Assembly: GCA_016185705.1 (NCBI GenBank)
Contig: JACPMZ010000003.1
Location: 174,851 to 238,850, forward strand
From: Candidatus Woesearchaeota archaeon
GTDB lineage: Archaea > Nanobdellota > Nanobdellia > Woesearchaeales > UBA10216
DNA: 64,000 nt
Direction: 5' to 3'
A model generated the notes under the pieces. That model made no database searches and had not been told where the DNA came from. It saw only the letters and a program-made list of their open reading frames with translations. Below are positions 42,296-50,048 of the stretch, piece after piece. Each line of letters starts with the position of its first letter. Within the stretch, counting starts at the first letter, position 1. The translations under genes and the position numbers were made by a program.

Positions 42296-42327
42296 AAGAG
42301 AATGATAAGGAGCTGATATTTATAAGA

Positions 42328-42891
42328 CTATCTGTTTATTATCCTGACACTGCCGCCGCTCAAATCCACAATGCTGGAAGGCCTGCCGCTCTTTTTGCCC
42401 TCGTAAACAATGAAATCCACTTTTTCTGCAACTGACTTGTTAAGGTCTTTGATGGAAGTCATGTGCTTCCTGCTGGTTATGTTTGCCGAGGTGCTGACTA
42501 TGGGAACATTCAACTGTTTGACTACCTTAGCAAACCAGTTGTCAGGAATTCTTATGCCAACTACGTCTGTGCTTGGATGCACTGCTTTTGCAACTGCTTT
42601 TTTGTTTTTTAACTTCAGCAGCAGAGTGTAGGGGCCCGGAAGCTTTTTCAGCCACTTCTTCGCGTCTGCAGTTAAGAAGAAGTTGTCCTTAACCCACTTT
42701 TTGGAAGGAACAGCGACTGAGAAAGGCCTGCTGCTGCGGCGCTTGATGGCGCGAACTCTGCTGACAGCTCGGGCGTTGGTTGCATCGCATCCTATGCCGT
42801 AAATCGTGTCAGTGGGGTAGATGAAGACTGCGCCTTTCCTGATTTTTTTGCAGTGCAGTCTCAAAAACCGGTTCTTCGTAACGACTTTCAT
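42328..42891 (-). CDS. Sua5/YciO/YrdC-family protein, threonylcarbamoyl-AMP synthase
   Basis: A 187-residue TsaC-like enzyme that makes threonylcarbamoyl-AMP for the t6A modification of tRNAs reading ANN codons. Signatures: FIYPTDTIYGIGCDA, AIKRRSSRPFSVAV, PGPYTLLLKLK, VGIRIPD and VPIVSTSANI. It lacks the extra C-terminal Sua5 domain, so it is the short form. Confidence 0.9.
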   Translation of the reverse strand: MKVVTKNRFLRLHCKKIRKGAVFIYPTDTIYGIGCDATNARAVSRVRAIKRRSSRPFSVAVPSKKWVKDNFFLTADAKKWLKKLPGPYTLLLKLKNKKAVAKAVHPSTDVVGIRIPDNWFAKVVKQLNVPIVSTSANITSRKHMTSIKDLNKSVAEKVDFIVYEGKKSGRPSSIVDLSGGSVRIINR

Positions 42892-42913
42892 GGTGTGTGC
42901 TGATTTTTTGATA

Positions 42914-42977
42914 TGTCAGAAACCTTCGGCCTCAGAAGCTAATGCTTCTGATGGTGCTCAGGAACTTGTTCTTGACA
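42914..42977. repeat. TGTCA-ended palindromic element (short copy)
   Basis: The ends TGTCAGAAAC (42914-42923) and GTTCTTGACA (42968-42977) are inverted repeats, with an inner hairpin CAGAAGCTAATGCTTCTG. The same ends and order occur in a 113-bp element at 45759-45871. Its right half supplies the last codons and stop of the AbrB-like gene. Confidence 0.7.
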
Positions 42978-43095
42978 TTGGAATAAGCATAACACTATTC
43001 TTTCCATAAATCACAGAAAACTCCAGGCCATGTTCCTTTATAATAGCTTTACCTAAAGTTATCCTGCCATTACTTTCTGCTACTCTGATAGTCAA
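42958..43095 (-). CDS. AbrB/SpoVT-like small DNA-binding protein, possibly truncated
   Basis: A 45-residue protein (TTG start) reading TIRVAESNGRITLGKAIIKE then HGLEFSVIYGKNSVMLIPM, the swapped-hairpin AbrB fold common in antitoxins. AGGTGAT lies 5 nt before the TTG, and ATTTAAAT is about 35 nt upstream. The final residues (SRTSS) and stop fall inside the repeat at 42914-42977, so the natural C-terminus may be replaced. No toxin gene is adjacent. Confidence 0.65.
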   Translation of the reverse strand: MTIRVAESNGRITLGKAIIKEHGLEFSVIYGKNSVMLIPMSRTSS

Positions 43096-43156
43096 TGCGC
43101 ATCACCTGTAAGCAGACTACTTTGCAGAATTTAAATGCGTTTCTGTTTGGGGTGGT

Positions 43157-43242
43157 GGAACAGGAGGTCACCGGTGGTGTGTGGTGGCAGAACGGGCATC
43201 ATCCCATTCAGAGAAATAAGTATAACGGCGCGACCTCCTGTT
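43157..43242. repeat. Inverted repeat GAACAGGAGGTC
   Basis: GAACAGGAGGTC (43157-43168) and GACCTCCTGTTC (43231-43242) are perfect 12-bp arms separated by 62 nt. The span lies in a 474-nt stretch without a convincing gene. It might be a structured RNA or part of a decayed gene. Confidence 0.6.
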
Positions 43243-43262
43243 CTCGAGCTGAATCCATGCTT

Positions 43263-43391
43263 CTAGCACAAACTCACCTCCACGTCTGGCGCTGTTACAG
43301 AATAAGTATGAGCCGGCGGATTAACGCACATGCGCTTAATCTGCCTGAAAAACAGCTTGCTTACCTCATCCGTAGATAATGTGCCAATCAT
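43263..43391 (-). CDS. Short ORF with good ribosome-binding site, perhaps a pseudogene start
   Basis: A 42-codon frame (MIGTLSTDEVSKLFFRQIK...) with GAGGTGAT 5 nt before the ATG and GTATTTAAAC about 40 nt upstream. The product ends at TAG 43263, but the next frame continues with RSMDSAREQEVAPLYLFL and then CPFCHH, as if frameshifts and stops had broken a longer zinc-type protein. Whether the short product is made is unclear. Confidence 0.4.
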   Translation of the reverse strand: MIGTLSTDEVSKLFFRQIKRMCVNPPAHTYSVTAPDVEVSLC

Positions 43392-43569
43392 TTTTATCAC
43401 CTCTAACCATAGAAAGCAGGGGCTGTTTAAATACGCTATCGTGGCATGTCCAGTGTCCAGTGGTTGATTTCAATATTGAAGATAAATAATTGTCAGAATC
43501 CTAACTAAGCTTAGGAGTTACAACAAATTTTTTATATTCCCGCATCCGCCTTTGCTGCGGTGATAAAAC

Positions 43570-44049
43570 ATGATAAAAAACATTCTCAGACTTGCTGACA
43601 AAATATCAAAGCCAAAAACCGTTCATGCGCATTGCGACATACCATGCGGCATCTATGACCCGCACCTTGCTCAAGTAGCGGCGCATTCTGTTGTAAGGAT
43701 GGTGCAGCTTATGGAGAAGAACAAAGAAGACGTGCATGCTGCTGCAAGATACACGCAAGTCAAGGAAGAGCACGCCGAGCTTGTGAAGCATGAGATAAGG
43801 ATTATCTGGGGCGATTATTTCAAGCCAGAGCACCTGAAAAAATACCCTGACCTTCATGCCCACGTTGACAGCATCATGAAGCTTGCTTCCAAGGCAAGGC
43901 AGAACGTTGACATGAAAGCTGCTGAGGCGCTCCTGGAGAGCGTCAACAAGTTCGCTGAAATATTCTGGGAGACAAAGGGGATAGAAACATTCAGGGCAAA
44001 AGCTCCGTATCCTACAGAAAAGGAAATGGTGTTGCCGAAACTGGAATGA
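43570..44049 (+). CDS. sodN: Nickel superoxide dismutase precursor
   Basis: A 159-residue NiSOD precursor. The nickel hook is complete: after a 20-residue leader the mature protein begins HCDIPCGIYDP, where His21, Cys22 and Cys26 become His1, Cys2 and Cys6 after cleavage. The rest is a four-helix bundle (HSVVRMVQLMEK; VKHEIRIIWGDYFKPEHL). It disproportionates superoxide as a hexamer in the cytoplasm. GGTGAT lies 5 nt before the ATG. The stop overlaps the peptidase start (ATGA), so maturation protease and substrate are made together. Confidence 0.93.
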   Translation: MIKNILRLADKISKPKTVHAHCDIPCGIYDPHLAQVAAHSVVRMVQLMEKNKEDVHAAARYTQVKEEHAELVKHEIRIIWGDYFKPEHLKKYPDLHAHVDSIMKLASKARQNVDMKAAEALLESVNKFAEIFWETKGIETFRAKAPYPTEKEMVLPKLE

Positions 44050-44306
44050 TAAAACGCTATAAAGTAAGCGGCCACAGCATGGAGCCGAATTTTTTTAGCG
44101 GCGATAATTTAATAGCTGCTTCTTTGTTTTTCAGGCTAAAAAAAGGGGATGTTGTGATATTCGGCGATGGCAGCAAAGAATACCTGAAGCGCGTAAAAGG
44201 CATTAACGGCAAAAAAATAGAAGTGGCAGGGGATAATGAAACTCACAGCCGCATCTACAGCATTGAGCGCAGCCAGATAAAGGCAAAGTTCTTAATGAAG
44301 TGCTGA
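44046..44306 (+). CDS. sodX: NiSOD maturation peptidase, S24/S26 type (SodX)
   Basis: An 86-residue signal-peptidase-like serine protease without a membrane anchor. The catalytic serine is Ser11 in VSGHSMEPNFFSGD, and the general-base lysine lies in EYLKRVKGI. Overlap with sodN and the known sodN-sodX pairing make it the enzyme that removes the NiSOD leader. Assignment relies on context plus motif. Confidence 0.88.
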   Translation: MIKRYKVSGHSMEPNFFSGDNLIAASLFFRLKKGDVVIFGDGSKEYLKRVKGINGKKIEVAGDNETHSRIYSIERSQIKAKFLMKC

Positions 44307-44318
44307 CACCATTCTGCC

Positions 44319-45056
44319 ATGAAATTAGTGGACGTGCATGCACATCTGGATATTTTTAGTGAGCGGGACAGAAAAGCAGTCATGGCCAGAGCTGCCGGGC
44401 AGGGCGTTACGGCAATACTCAGCAACGGCGGAAATCCTGATTCCAACCGCAAAACGCTGCAGCTGCAGGAAAAATATGAGATTGTAAAAGCTGCTGTTGG
44501 GATTTATCCTGCAGATGCCGCTGAGATGTCATATGCAGACATTGACAAAGAGCTGAAGTTTATCAAAAAAAATTTTAACAAAATTAAGGCAATCGGCGAA
44601 ATCGGCCTTGACTACGAAAAAACCTCTGAGCGCAGCAAGCAGCAGGACGTCTTTGAAAGCCAGCTTGCATTGGGAAAGCCGGTTATCGTGCACTCAAGAA
44701 AAGCTGAAGAAAAAGTGGTAGAAACTTTGATAAGCAGCAACTGCAAAAATGCCGTTTTGCATGCATTCCACGGCAGCATGAAACTGGTCAGGAAAGCTGC
44801 GGATGCCGGCTTTTACTTTTCCATACCAACAAACATAGCCAGAAGCCAGCATTTCCAGACTTTAGCTGCTGCTGTTGACCTTACAAATCTGCTTACAGAA
44901 ACAGATGCGCCATACCTGGCAGCAGAAAAAGGCAGCAAAAGCGAGCCAGCAGATGTTGCAGCTACTATCCAAGAAATTGCCAAAATAAAAAATCTCAAGC
45001 CCGCTGCTGTGGCTGAAACAATTTACAAAAATTACCGAACATTATTTAAACAATGA
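44319..45056 (+). CDS. TatD-family metal-dependent hydrolase
   Basis: A 245-residue TIM-barrel hydrolase. Metal-binding motifs: VDVHAHLD at the start, GEIGLDYE near 90, VIVHSRKAEEKV, LHAFHGS and LLTETDAPYL near 190. Relatives act as 3'-5' exonuclease or D-Tyr-tRNA deacylase-like enzymes; DNase activity is known for TatD. It follows sodX by 12 nt and may be in the same transcript. Confidence 0.9.
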   Translation: MKLVDVHAHLDIFSERDRKAVMARAAGQGVTAILSNGGNPDSNRKTLQLQEKYEIVKAAVGIYPADAAEMSYADIDKELKFIKKNFNKIKAIGEIGLDYEKTSERSKQQDVFESQLALGKPVIVHSRKAEEKVVETLISSNCKNAVLHAFHGSMKLVRKAADAGFYFSIPTNIARSQHFQTLAAAVDLTNLLTETDAPYLAAEKGSKSEPADVAATIQEIAKIKNLKPAAVAETIYKNYRTLFKQ

Positions 45057-45096
45057 TTTTACGCAAGTTGCGCAATGCACAGATGTCCAAATACAA

Positions 45097-45119
45097 GGGC
45101 TTTCGCCATTCAGAAGCCC
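45097..45119. repeat. GGGCTT/AAGCCC hairpin, relative of 8144
   Basis: GGGCTT, an 11-nt loop TCGCCATTCAG and AAGCCC, with AA before and GTA after, match 8159-8188 at nearly every loop position, while the stem has changed on both sides in step (ACTT/AAGT to CTT/AAG). Outer ATGCA/TGCAT arms are also present. Confidence 0.65.
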
Positions 45120-45213
45120 GTACACAGCCCATAATGCATACATTTAAATAAAATAACAATACGAAGCAACTGAGATGCGTTGCGGAAACGCAGACAACAA
45201 ACGAGGTGAGCAA

Positions 45214-45330
45214 ATGTCATTAATATGCCCAAACAAAGCATGCAAAGCCAAAAAAGGCCCGTGCATGCACGAAATAATATTTTTGGTGGTAATTGCAGCT
45301 GTAGTAGTGTACCTGTTCATATTCCGATAA
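45214..45330 (+). CDS. Small single-span membrane protein
   Basis: A 38-residue protein: CPNKACKAKKGPCMHE, with three cysteines and a histidine before one membrane helix (IIFLVVIAAVVVYLFIF). GAGGTGAG lies 6 nt before this ATG. A second in-frame ATG at 45175 lies about 28 nt after TACATTTAAATA and would give a leaderless 51-residue form, so both may be used. It precedes the glutaredoxin gene by 10 nt. Confidence 0.62.
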   Translation: MSLICPNKACKAKKGPCMHEIIFLVVIAAVVVYLFIFR

Positions 45331-45340
45331 TTGTGCCAAA

Positions 45341-45577
45341 ATGAAAAAAGTGAAGATATACACAACTCAGACCTGTCCGTGGTGCATGAAAACAAAGGAA
45401 TTCTTCCACGAGAACAACGTGCAGTATGAGGAAATAGACGTAGGCGCCAGCCATAAATCAGCCCAGGAAATGTTCCAGAAATCAGGGCAGATGGGCGTGC
45501 CGGTAACAGACGTAGCAGGCGAAATAATCGTCGGATTCGACAAGAACAGACTAAAGAAAGCGCTGAAGGTTGGCTAA
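45341..45577 (+). CDS. Glutaredoxin-like protein
   Basis: A 78-residue thioredoxin-fold redox protein. The active site is CPWC in YTTQTCPWCMKTKEFF, the cis-proline is in MGVPVTDV, and the C-terminal GFDKNRLKKAL matches small glutaredoxins and NrdH-like proteins. A thiol reductant such as gamma-glutamylcysteine, from the GCS2-like gene at 57560, is a candidate partner (inference). Confidence 0.9.
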   Translation: MKKVKIYTTQTCPWCMKTKEFFHENNVQYEEIDVGASHKSAQEMFQKSGQMGVPVTDVAGEIIVGFDKNRLKKALKVG

Positions 45578-45638
45578 TCCGGGAAGTGTTAAGTCCAGTT
45601 TCCAAATGAACATCGCCGCTTACATTCTTCGCTGAATG

Positions 45639-45692
45639 CCCGCTGCTTTTTTCCCTCCCTCTAAATTTTAAGGGAGGGAAAAAAGCAGCGGG
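45639..45692. repeat. Nested-hairpin core
   Basis: Perfect 22-bp arms beginning CCCGCTGCTTTTTTCCCTCC around a 10-nt CTAAATTTTA loop. Outside, TTTCCAAATGAACA and the opposite strand of TGCAAAATGGAAT are roughly complementary (element about 45599-45723). The inner arms resemble those at 34909. Confidence 0.75.
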
Positions 45693-45758
45693 AAGTAATA
45701 AGAAAGGTTGCAAAATGGAATAGAAGCAGCGAGTTTTGGGCAGAGTGTTCAGTTAACA

Positions 45759-45871
45759 TGTCAGAAACGCTGGAGCGTAAGCCATTTGCTTCAGCAGGTG
45801 GTAAGCTGCCAGCGTTTCTGAGCATGCTCAAGAACACACCCCGGGCTAAAGCCCGGGGTGTGTTCTTGACA
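45759..45871. repeat. TGTCA-ended palindromic element (long copy)
   Basis: Ends TGTCAGAAAC and GTTCTTGACA. Inside are a 12-bp inverted pair CAGAAACGCTGG / CCAGCGTTTCTG and a perfect 19-bp hairpin CAAGAACACACCCCGGGCT with only a 2-nt loop (45829-45868). The hairpin is far more stable and GC-rich than its surroundings. Related to 42914-42977. Confidence 0.8.
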
Positions 45872-45927
45872 GATGCACTTAACAGGAAGAAAACGTTTAA
45901 ATAGCCCTAAAACCAGAATTCAGGCGC

Positions 45928-46623
45928 ATGGTATCTGCACTGGCGTTTACTCTTGTATCCATCCTAAGCATGGCGCAGTTCTTCAGCGACAGGATAAGCG
46001 TTGAGGGCTCAAAATACCGGGAATATTTCCGCTCCTTCGCAGCAGCCATCGCAATAACATACCTGCTGTTCAGCTTCCTGCCTGAAGCGTATACGAGATC
46101 AGCAGGGCTGGAGCTTTTTGCGCCCATCATAACAGGATTTCTTTTAATCCACATGCTGGAGAAAATATTCTACAAAGAATTTTCAGGCCGCTTCTCGCTA
46201 AAACGGGTGAAAACTTATCACGATGAGCTTCACGCTGCCATACTCTTCACATACCACATAGTCATCGGAATAGTGCTTGTGCGACTGCTGGAAACAAACC
46301 TGATAAAAGGGCTATTATTCCTGCCGCCGCTGCTCATGTTCACCACAACAGGAAACTGGAGCCTGCAGCACGAATACCTGAAAAAGACGCCGCACCGCAG
46401 ATTTCTCCTGGCATCCGCGACGCTATTCGGAGCGCTGCTGTCGTCTTCAGCGCTGATAACTCTGACAGTGGAACGACTACTCGTGAACTTTGCAGCAGGC
46501 ATCCTGCTGTTTATCGTAATCAGGGAAGCGCTGCCGCGAGAAAAGGAAGGCAGGCCTGAAATGTTTGCAGTGGGGATTGCTGTGTACGCAGCAATCATAT
46601 TCTTCCTCAGCAGTCTGTACTGA
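45928..46623 (+). CDS. Integral membrane protein, seven or eight helices
   Basis: A 231-residue protein with helices such as ALAFTLVSILSMAQFF, AAAIAITYLLFSFLPEAY, APIITGFLLIHMLEKIF and YHIVIGIVLVRLLE. Polar His/Glu pairs inside helices (HDELHAAILFTYH) recall ZIP metal transporters, but the family motifs are not complete. AACGTTTAAATAG lies about 32 nt upstream. Function not assigned. Confidence 0.65.
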   Translation: MVSALAFTLVSILSMAQFFSDRISVEGSKYREYFRSFAAAIAITYLLFSFLPEAYTRSAGLELFAPIITGFLLIHMLEKIFYKEFSGRFSLKRVKTYHDELHAAILFTYHIVIGIVLVRLLETNLIKGLLFLPPLLMFTTTGNWSLQHEYLKKTPHRRFLLASATLFGALLSSSALITLTVERLLVNFAAGILLFIVIREALPREKEGRPEMFAVGIAVYAAIIFFLSSLY

Positions 46624-46686
46624 AATGCGCCGGCCGGGACTACAACGACAAATAGTTTTATATTATTGCTAAAAAACTTTTTCTTC

Positions 46687-47316
46687 ATGAGTGAAAGATA
46701 TGTTTACATTGATGAAAGCGGCGATCTTGGGAAAAAATCAAAGTACTTTGTAATAACGGCCATTTGGATTCAAAAACCAGAGCTTTTGGACCGATTAATA
46801 AAAAATCTAAGAAGGCACAAGTTTAGAAAACATCTTAAGAAAGCTCAGGAACTAAGAGCATCAAAATCTTCTTCTGAATTAAAAGAATATGTTTTAAGAA
46901 AACTTTCACAAATTGATGAACTGCGCTGCCATAGCGTAATCTTAGATAAGTCAAAAATCACCAGCGATTATCTGAAAAACAACAAGCATAGGTTGTATAA
47001 TTTTGTTTGCGGCGCACTGGCATCAAGTCTTTCAATTGATTCAAAAAATCTAGTTATACGCGTTGACAAATCAAAGGGTAAGCAGGCCCTTCAAGAGGAC
47101 TTTAATCAATATGTTTCAAAAAAACTCAAAGAAGTTGTCTGGAATAGAAAAATAGAAGTTCATCATAGCTGGTCGCACTCTTGGTCAGGCTTGCAAATGG
47201 CGGACTACGTTTCGTGGGCTGTATTCAGGAAGCTTGAAAGCCAAGAAGACGCATACTTTAAAATAATTGAAGAAAAAGTTAATATCAGTCACGTTTGGAA
47301 AGCAGAGAATAGTTAG
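46687..47316 (+). CDS. DUF3800 domain protein
   Basis: A 209-residue protein with the DUF3800 signature: RYVYIDESGDLG at the start, then FVITAIWIQ, and near the end SGLQMADYVSWAVFRK. The family has an RNase H-like fold with conserved Asp/Glu and is scattered among mobile and defence-associated genes. The gene is more A/T-rich than its neighbours, which suggests transfer. AGTTTTATATTATT lies about 28 nt before ATG 46687. Confidence 0.85.
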   Translation: MSERYVYIDESGDLGKKSKYFVITAIWIQKPELLDRLIKNLRRHKFRKHLKKAQELRASKSSSELKEYVLRKLSQIDELRCHSVILDKSKITSDYLKNNKHRLYNFVCGALASSLSIDSKNLVIRVDKSKGKQALQEDFNQYVSKKLKEVVWNRKIEVHHSWSHSWSGLQMADYVSWAVFRKLESQEDAYFKIIEEKVNISHVWKAENS

Positions 47317-47321
47317 CAGCA

Positions 47322-47367
47322 CCAGCGGATATTAACAAGTGCACCTCAAGGTACACTAATCCACTGG
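47322..47367. repeat. Interrupted palindrome after the DUF3800 gene
   Basis: CCAG, GGAT, GTG and ACCT on the left are answered by AGGT, CAC, ATCC and CTGG on the right around a CA centre, each separated by one or a few unpaired bases. It begins 6 nt after the stop codon and may act as a terminator structure or mark a former element end. Confidence 0.5.
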
Positions 47368-47432
47368 TTTTACCCGCTAGTAAACGGTAATGATAACACA
47401 CTATTTAAGCTTTTCGCAACCTAGAAACAATA

Positions 47433-47544
47433 TGCGCCGGCCGGGATTCGAACCCGGACAGGTGCCTTGGAAGGGCACAGTCATTTAATGTGCGCAGAGC
47501 GCAGAATTATCTGGCCTCTACGCATGCCATTAGACCACCGACGC
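47433..47544 (-). tRNA. tRNA-Gly(TCC) with D-stem intron
   Basis: Acceptor GCGTCGG/CCGGCGC, discriminator A. Anticodon stem GTGCC/GGCAC with loop CTTCCAA, anticodon TCC at 47469-47471. T-arm CCGGG-TTCGAAT-CCCGG is complete. The sequence between the D-loop and anticodon stem is 41 nt too long; removing about 47482-47522 restores the D-stem GTC/GAC. The intron boundary is ambiguous because ATG occurs at both edges. An intron in the 3' half of the D-stem is non-canonical. Confidence 0.85.
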
Positions 47545-47592
47545 ATGTAGATAGCGGCTGTAAAGGGCTATTTAAATGTTTTACCCAAGGGA

Positions 47593-47716
47593 CAGCATCT
47601 CCGAAACTGCCTTAGTTCCATCCACTGCGCTCTATTTCCTCCTCCCTTAGAAATTTAAGGGAGGAGGAAATAGAGCGCCGCAGCACGAACCGCCCCGGAT
47701 GCAATCGAAGATACTT
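47593..47716. repeat. Nested-hairpin element, CAGTATCT subfamily (124 bp)
   Basis: The ends are CAGCATCTCCGA and, from the right, AAGTATCTTCGA. Inner hairpin 47627-47677 with arms GCGCTCTATTTCCTCCTCCC. It is almost identical over 124 bp to 56660-56783, in the same orientation. Flanks CAAGGGA and CAAGGAA may be a target duplication. Confidence 0.85.
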
Positions 47717-47846
47717 CAAGGAACGGCAAGATACCGTTAAGCATATTATCACTCGTTCTGTATTCGGCACTTACGAGCGCATATCTGCTGGAGTTTACAC
47801 AAGCGCAGTTGTGGGCAGTGCATGCGCGGTACGTCAGAGTAGAACA

Positions 47847-50033
47847 TCACACACCCGTAATCCCGCCAACAATTGAGGAAGCGATTGCGTTGAACACAAT
47901 GGTTATTGACAAAGCAATTATGACATAAACTGCCGTGCTCTTTATTAAATTAACGCCGACGAGATAGCGCTCTGAAAGTTTGTCAGAGCCGGACTCAATG
48001 CCGTTTATAAGAATTGTCATTATGTAGATAACTTCAACAATGTAAATGCCGATGATTACCTGGAAATAGTAGGTTGGAATGCCTTCCCCGAACAGAGTGA
48101 GCAGTCCTGCCGGCACTGAGCTGTCTGATGAAAGGGCGCTGATGTTTGCAATTTGCTCAGTAAGCTGGCTCAGAATGCCAATAATCATGGACGTTATTCC
48201 AACCACTATGCCTGCGATTGCAGGCGCAAGGATGCTGACCTGCTGCTTCATGTCAGAAATGATGTCAGCCATCAGGTCGCGAAGCCGCTCATTAACCCTG
48301 TGAATGTCTTTGATGTATTCGGAAACGTTTATCAGCGCTGAGGAAGCTGACTTCGGCCCTTTCTTTGCGCTTTCCATCAGCACTTTCATGGAACTCTGAA
48401 TGACCGGGCTGGGAAAATAATTAATTGCGCCTGCTTTAGGGTCAAAAATAGCCCTTTCCAGACTCATGCCGTACTGGCTGAGATTTACGCTGATAAGCTG
48501 GAAAAACTGGCCTGAAGCCGTGCCTTTCATCATCTCAGAGACCTTGCCGACTGCAACCTCTACAGGAATGCCATCGCCAATCCTGTTGCCAAGATGAAAA
48601 AGCGCAGAAGCAAATTCCTCCTCAAGCTTTTTTGAGCGCTCGCGAATCCTGAAAACATTCTGCGAGCGCAGCAGGAAATACAGCCCGGTGCCAAGTCCCA
48701 ATGCAAGGGGAACAAACATGCTCAGCACAGCTGCTCCAACGCCATAAGGGCCAATCAGCTTTCCGGACGAAAGCCTGTAGTCAAGAAACTTGAAGCCAAA
48801 CGCTGCATCAAACGGCTGCTCATTAAGCAGCGTTTCCTGCGGAATAATGTAGCCAAGCAGCAGCGGCAGAATGCCGATGAACAGCAAAGAGATGCCAATG
48901 ACGATGCTCAAAACAACAGGGTTAATCAGCAGCTCTTTCCGTCCAACACGGAAAACAATGCTGCGGTATTTCCTGAGGGAAGGCACCTGCTCTGCAATGT
49001 CCTGGTCGCCGTAGCCAGTCGGCCTTTTCGAAAGCGTTGTTTTTGTGAGATAATAGAGGAGGACCGGTATTGTAACATTGTACAGCAAGGATATGTAGAA
49101 AGCCAGCTTCAGAGCAGATATGTCGGCAGTCATAAAGCTGGCAACCATTGGGAGGATGACTAATCCCAGAATTGGAAGCACGAGCCCCAGCATGTAAAGC
49201 ATTGTTATGGGGCTTTTAAGGTCATGCGTATAGCGGAGCATTTTCTCGTAAGTCTCATCCAACATTATCTTAAGACCCTTGTCAATCATGCCCAAACGCT
49301 TGTCTTCCGACGTCTCATACAGCGAGCCCTCAAGCAAATGAATGCCCTCAATGAACTCAATGTTCCACTCCCGCCACGTTTCCAGATAATGGTCAAGGGA
49401 CTCCCTGATTGTTTCGTATTTGTCAGTTTCAACATCCCACAAAACTTTTTTTAAGTCAAGGGACAGCGGAGGGCTCAAGCGGTCAGCAGCAAACCTTACC
49501 GCCAATTCAATATTGGAAGTGTTGCGCATGAAAGAAGCCATGTAAAAGATGCACTGCACCATCTGGTTGGATGCCTGAAGCCGCCAGCTGTTGCCGAAAA
49601 AATCAGGCAGCCGCATAACAGCAACCATGACAATCAATGCAATCGTAAATGCGTAGCCGAGAACAAACAACGAGCCGGACAACAGCCATGAAACAGCTCC
49701 CAGAAGCAGTATGGCAATCAGGGCGATTACAGCAAAACTTACAGTGGCAGAAGGCGTTGTGTTGAGATGCGAAAGCAGGATAAGACGCTGCAGCTCAGCA
49801 GTCCGCTTTGTTCCGGGATTCACTTTCAGCAATCTGCCTGAAAGGTTGCACGCCTTCTCATACAGCGTCATGCGCTTAGGCAGGTTTTCCTGCTTGAACT
49901 GCTCATAATTTGAAGAATACTTCCTGCTGCTGATGCTGCTGACAACCTTAGCGCTATCACTGTCTCTGGTCCCAAGCTCCTCTGCAAGCCTGCGCCTGTA
50001 CTTCCTGGCAAGCACCTCTTTTTTACTGCTCAT
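47847..50033 (-). CDS. TadC/FlaJ-like pilus assembly membrane protein
   Basis: A 728-residue type II/IV secretion membrane platform. Two GspF-type domains are visible, each with paired helices: SVIALIAILLLG plus YTFTIAL region early, then KSPITMLYMLGLVLPILGL; and later LSMFVPLALGLGTGLYFLL with SILAPAIAGIVVGITSMIIG. Amphipathic soluble loops contain LEEEFASALFHLGNRIGDGIP, typical of TadC. It follows the ATPase gene by 15 nt on the same strand. Together they would drive assembly of type IV pilus-like filaments; no pilin gene is visible nearby. Confidence 0.82.
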   Translation of the reverse strand: MSSKKEVLARKYRRRLAEELGTRDSDSAKVVSSISSRKYSSNYEQFKQENLPKRMTLYEKACNLSGRLLKVNPGTKRTAELQRLILLSHLNTTPSATVSFAVIALIAILLLGAVSWLLSGSLFVLGYAFTIALIVMVAVMRLPDFFGNSWRLQASNQMVQCIFYMASFMRNTSNIELAVRFAADRLSPPLSLDLKKVLWDVETDKYETIRESLDHYLETWREWNIEFIEGIHLLEGSLYETSEDKRLGMIDKGLKIMLDETYEKMLRYTHDLKSPITMLYMLGLVLPILGLVILPMVASFMTADISALKLAFYISLLYNVTIPVLLYYLTKTTLSKRPTGYGDQDIAEQVPSLRKYRSIVFRVGRKELLINPVVLSIVIGISLLFIGILPLLLGYIIPQETLLNEQPFDAAFGFKFLDYRLSSGKLIGPYGVGAAVLSMFVPLALGLGTGLYFLLRSQNVFRIRERSKKLEEEFASALFHLGNRIGDGIPVEVAVGKVSEMMKGTASGQFFQLISVNLSQYGMSLERAIFDPKAGAINYFPSPVIQSSMKVLMESAKKGPKSASSALINVSEYIKDIHRVNERLRDLMADIISDMKQQVSILAPAIAGIVVGITSMIIGILSQLTEQIANISALSSDSSVPAGLLTLFGEGIPTYYFQVIIGIYIVEVIYIMTILINGIESGSDKLSERYLVGVNLIKSTAVYVIIALSITIVFNAIASSIVGGITGV

Positions 50034-50048
50034 TCTATGCTGCTCATT

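Noticed and set aside
43263..43265. TAG read through as pyrrolysine
   Set aside because: The frame after TAG does not resemble a methyltransferase, and no pyl genes or downstream PYLIS-type evidence are visible; a decayed gene explains it better.
43095..43379. 94-codon plus-strand ORF
   Set aside because: It begins inside the AbrB-like gene's upstream region and is antisense to a frame with a good Shine-Dalgarno; its composition is atypical.
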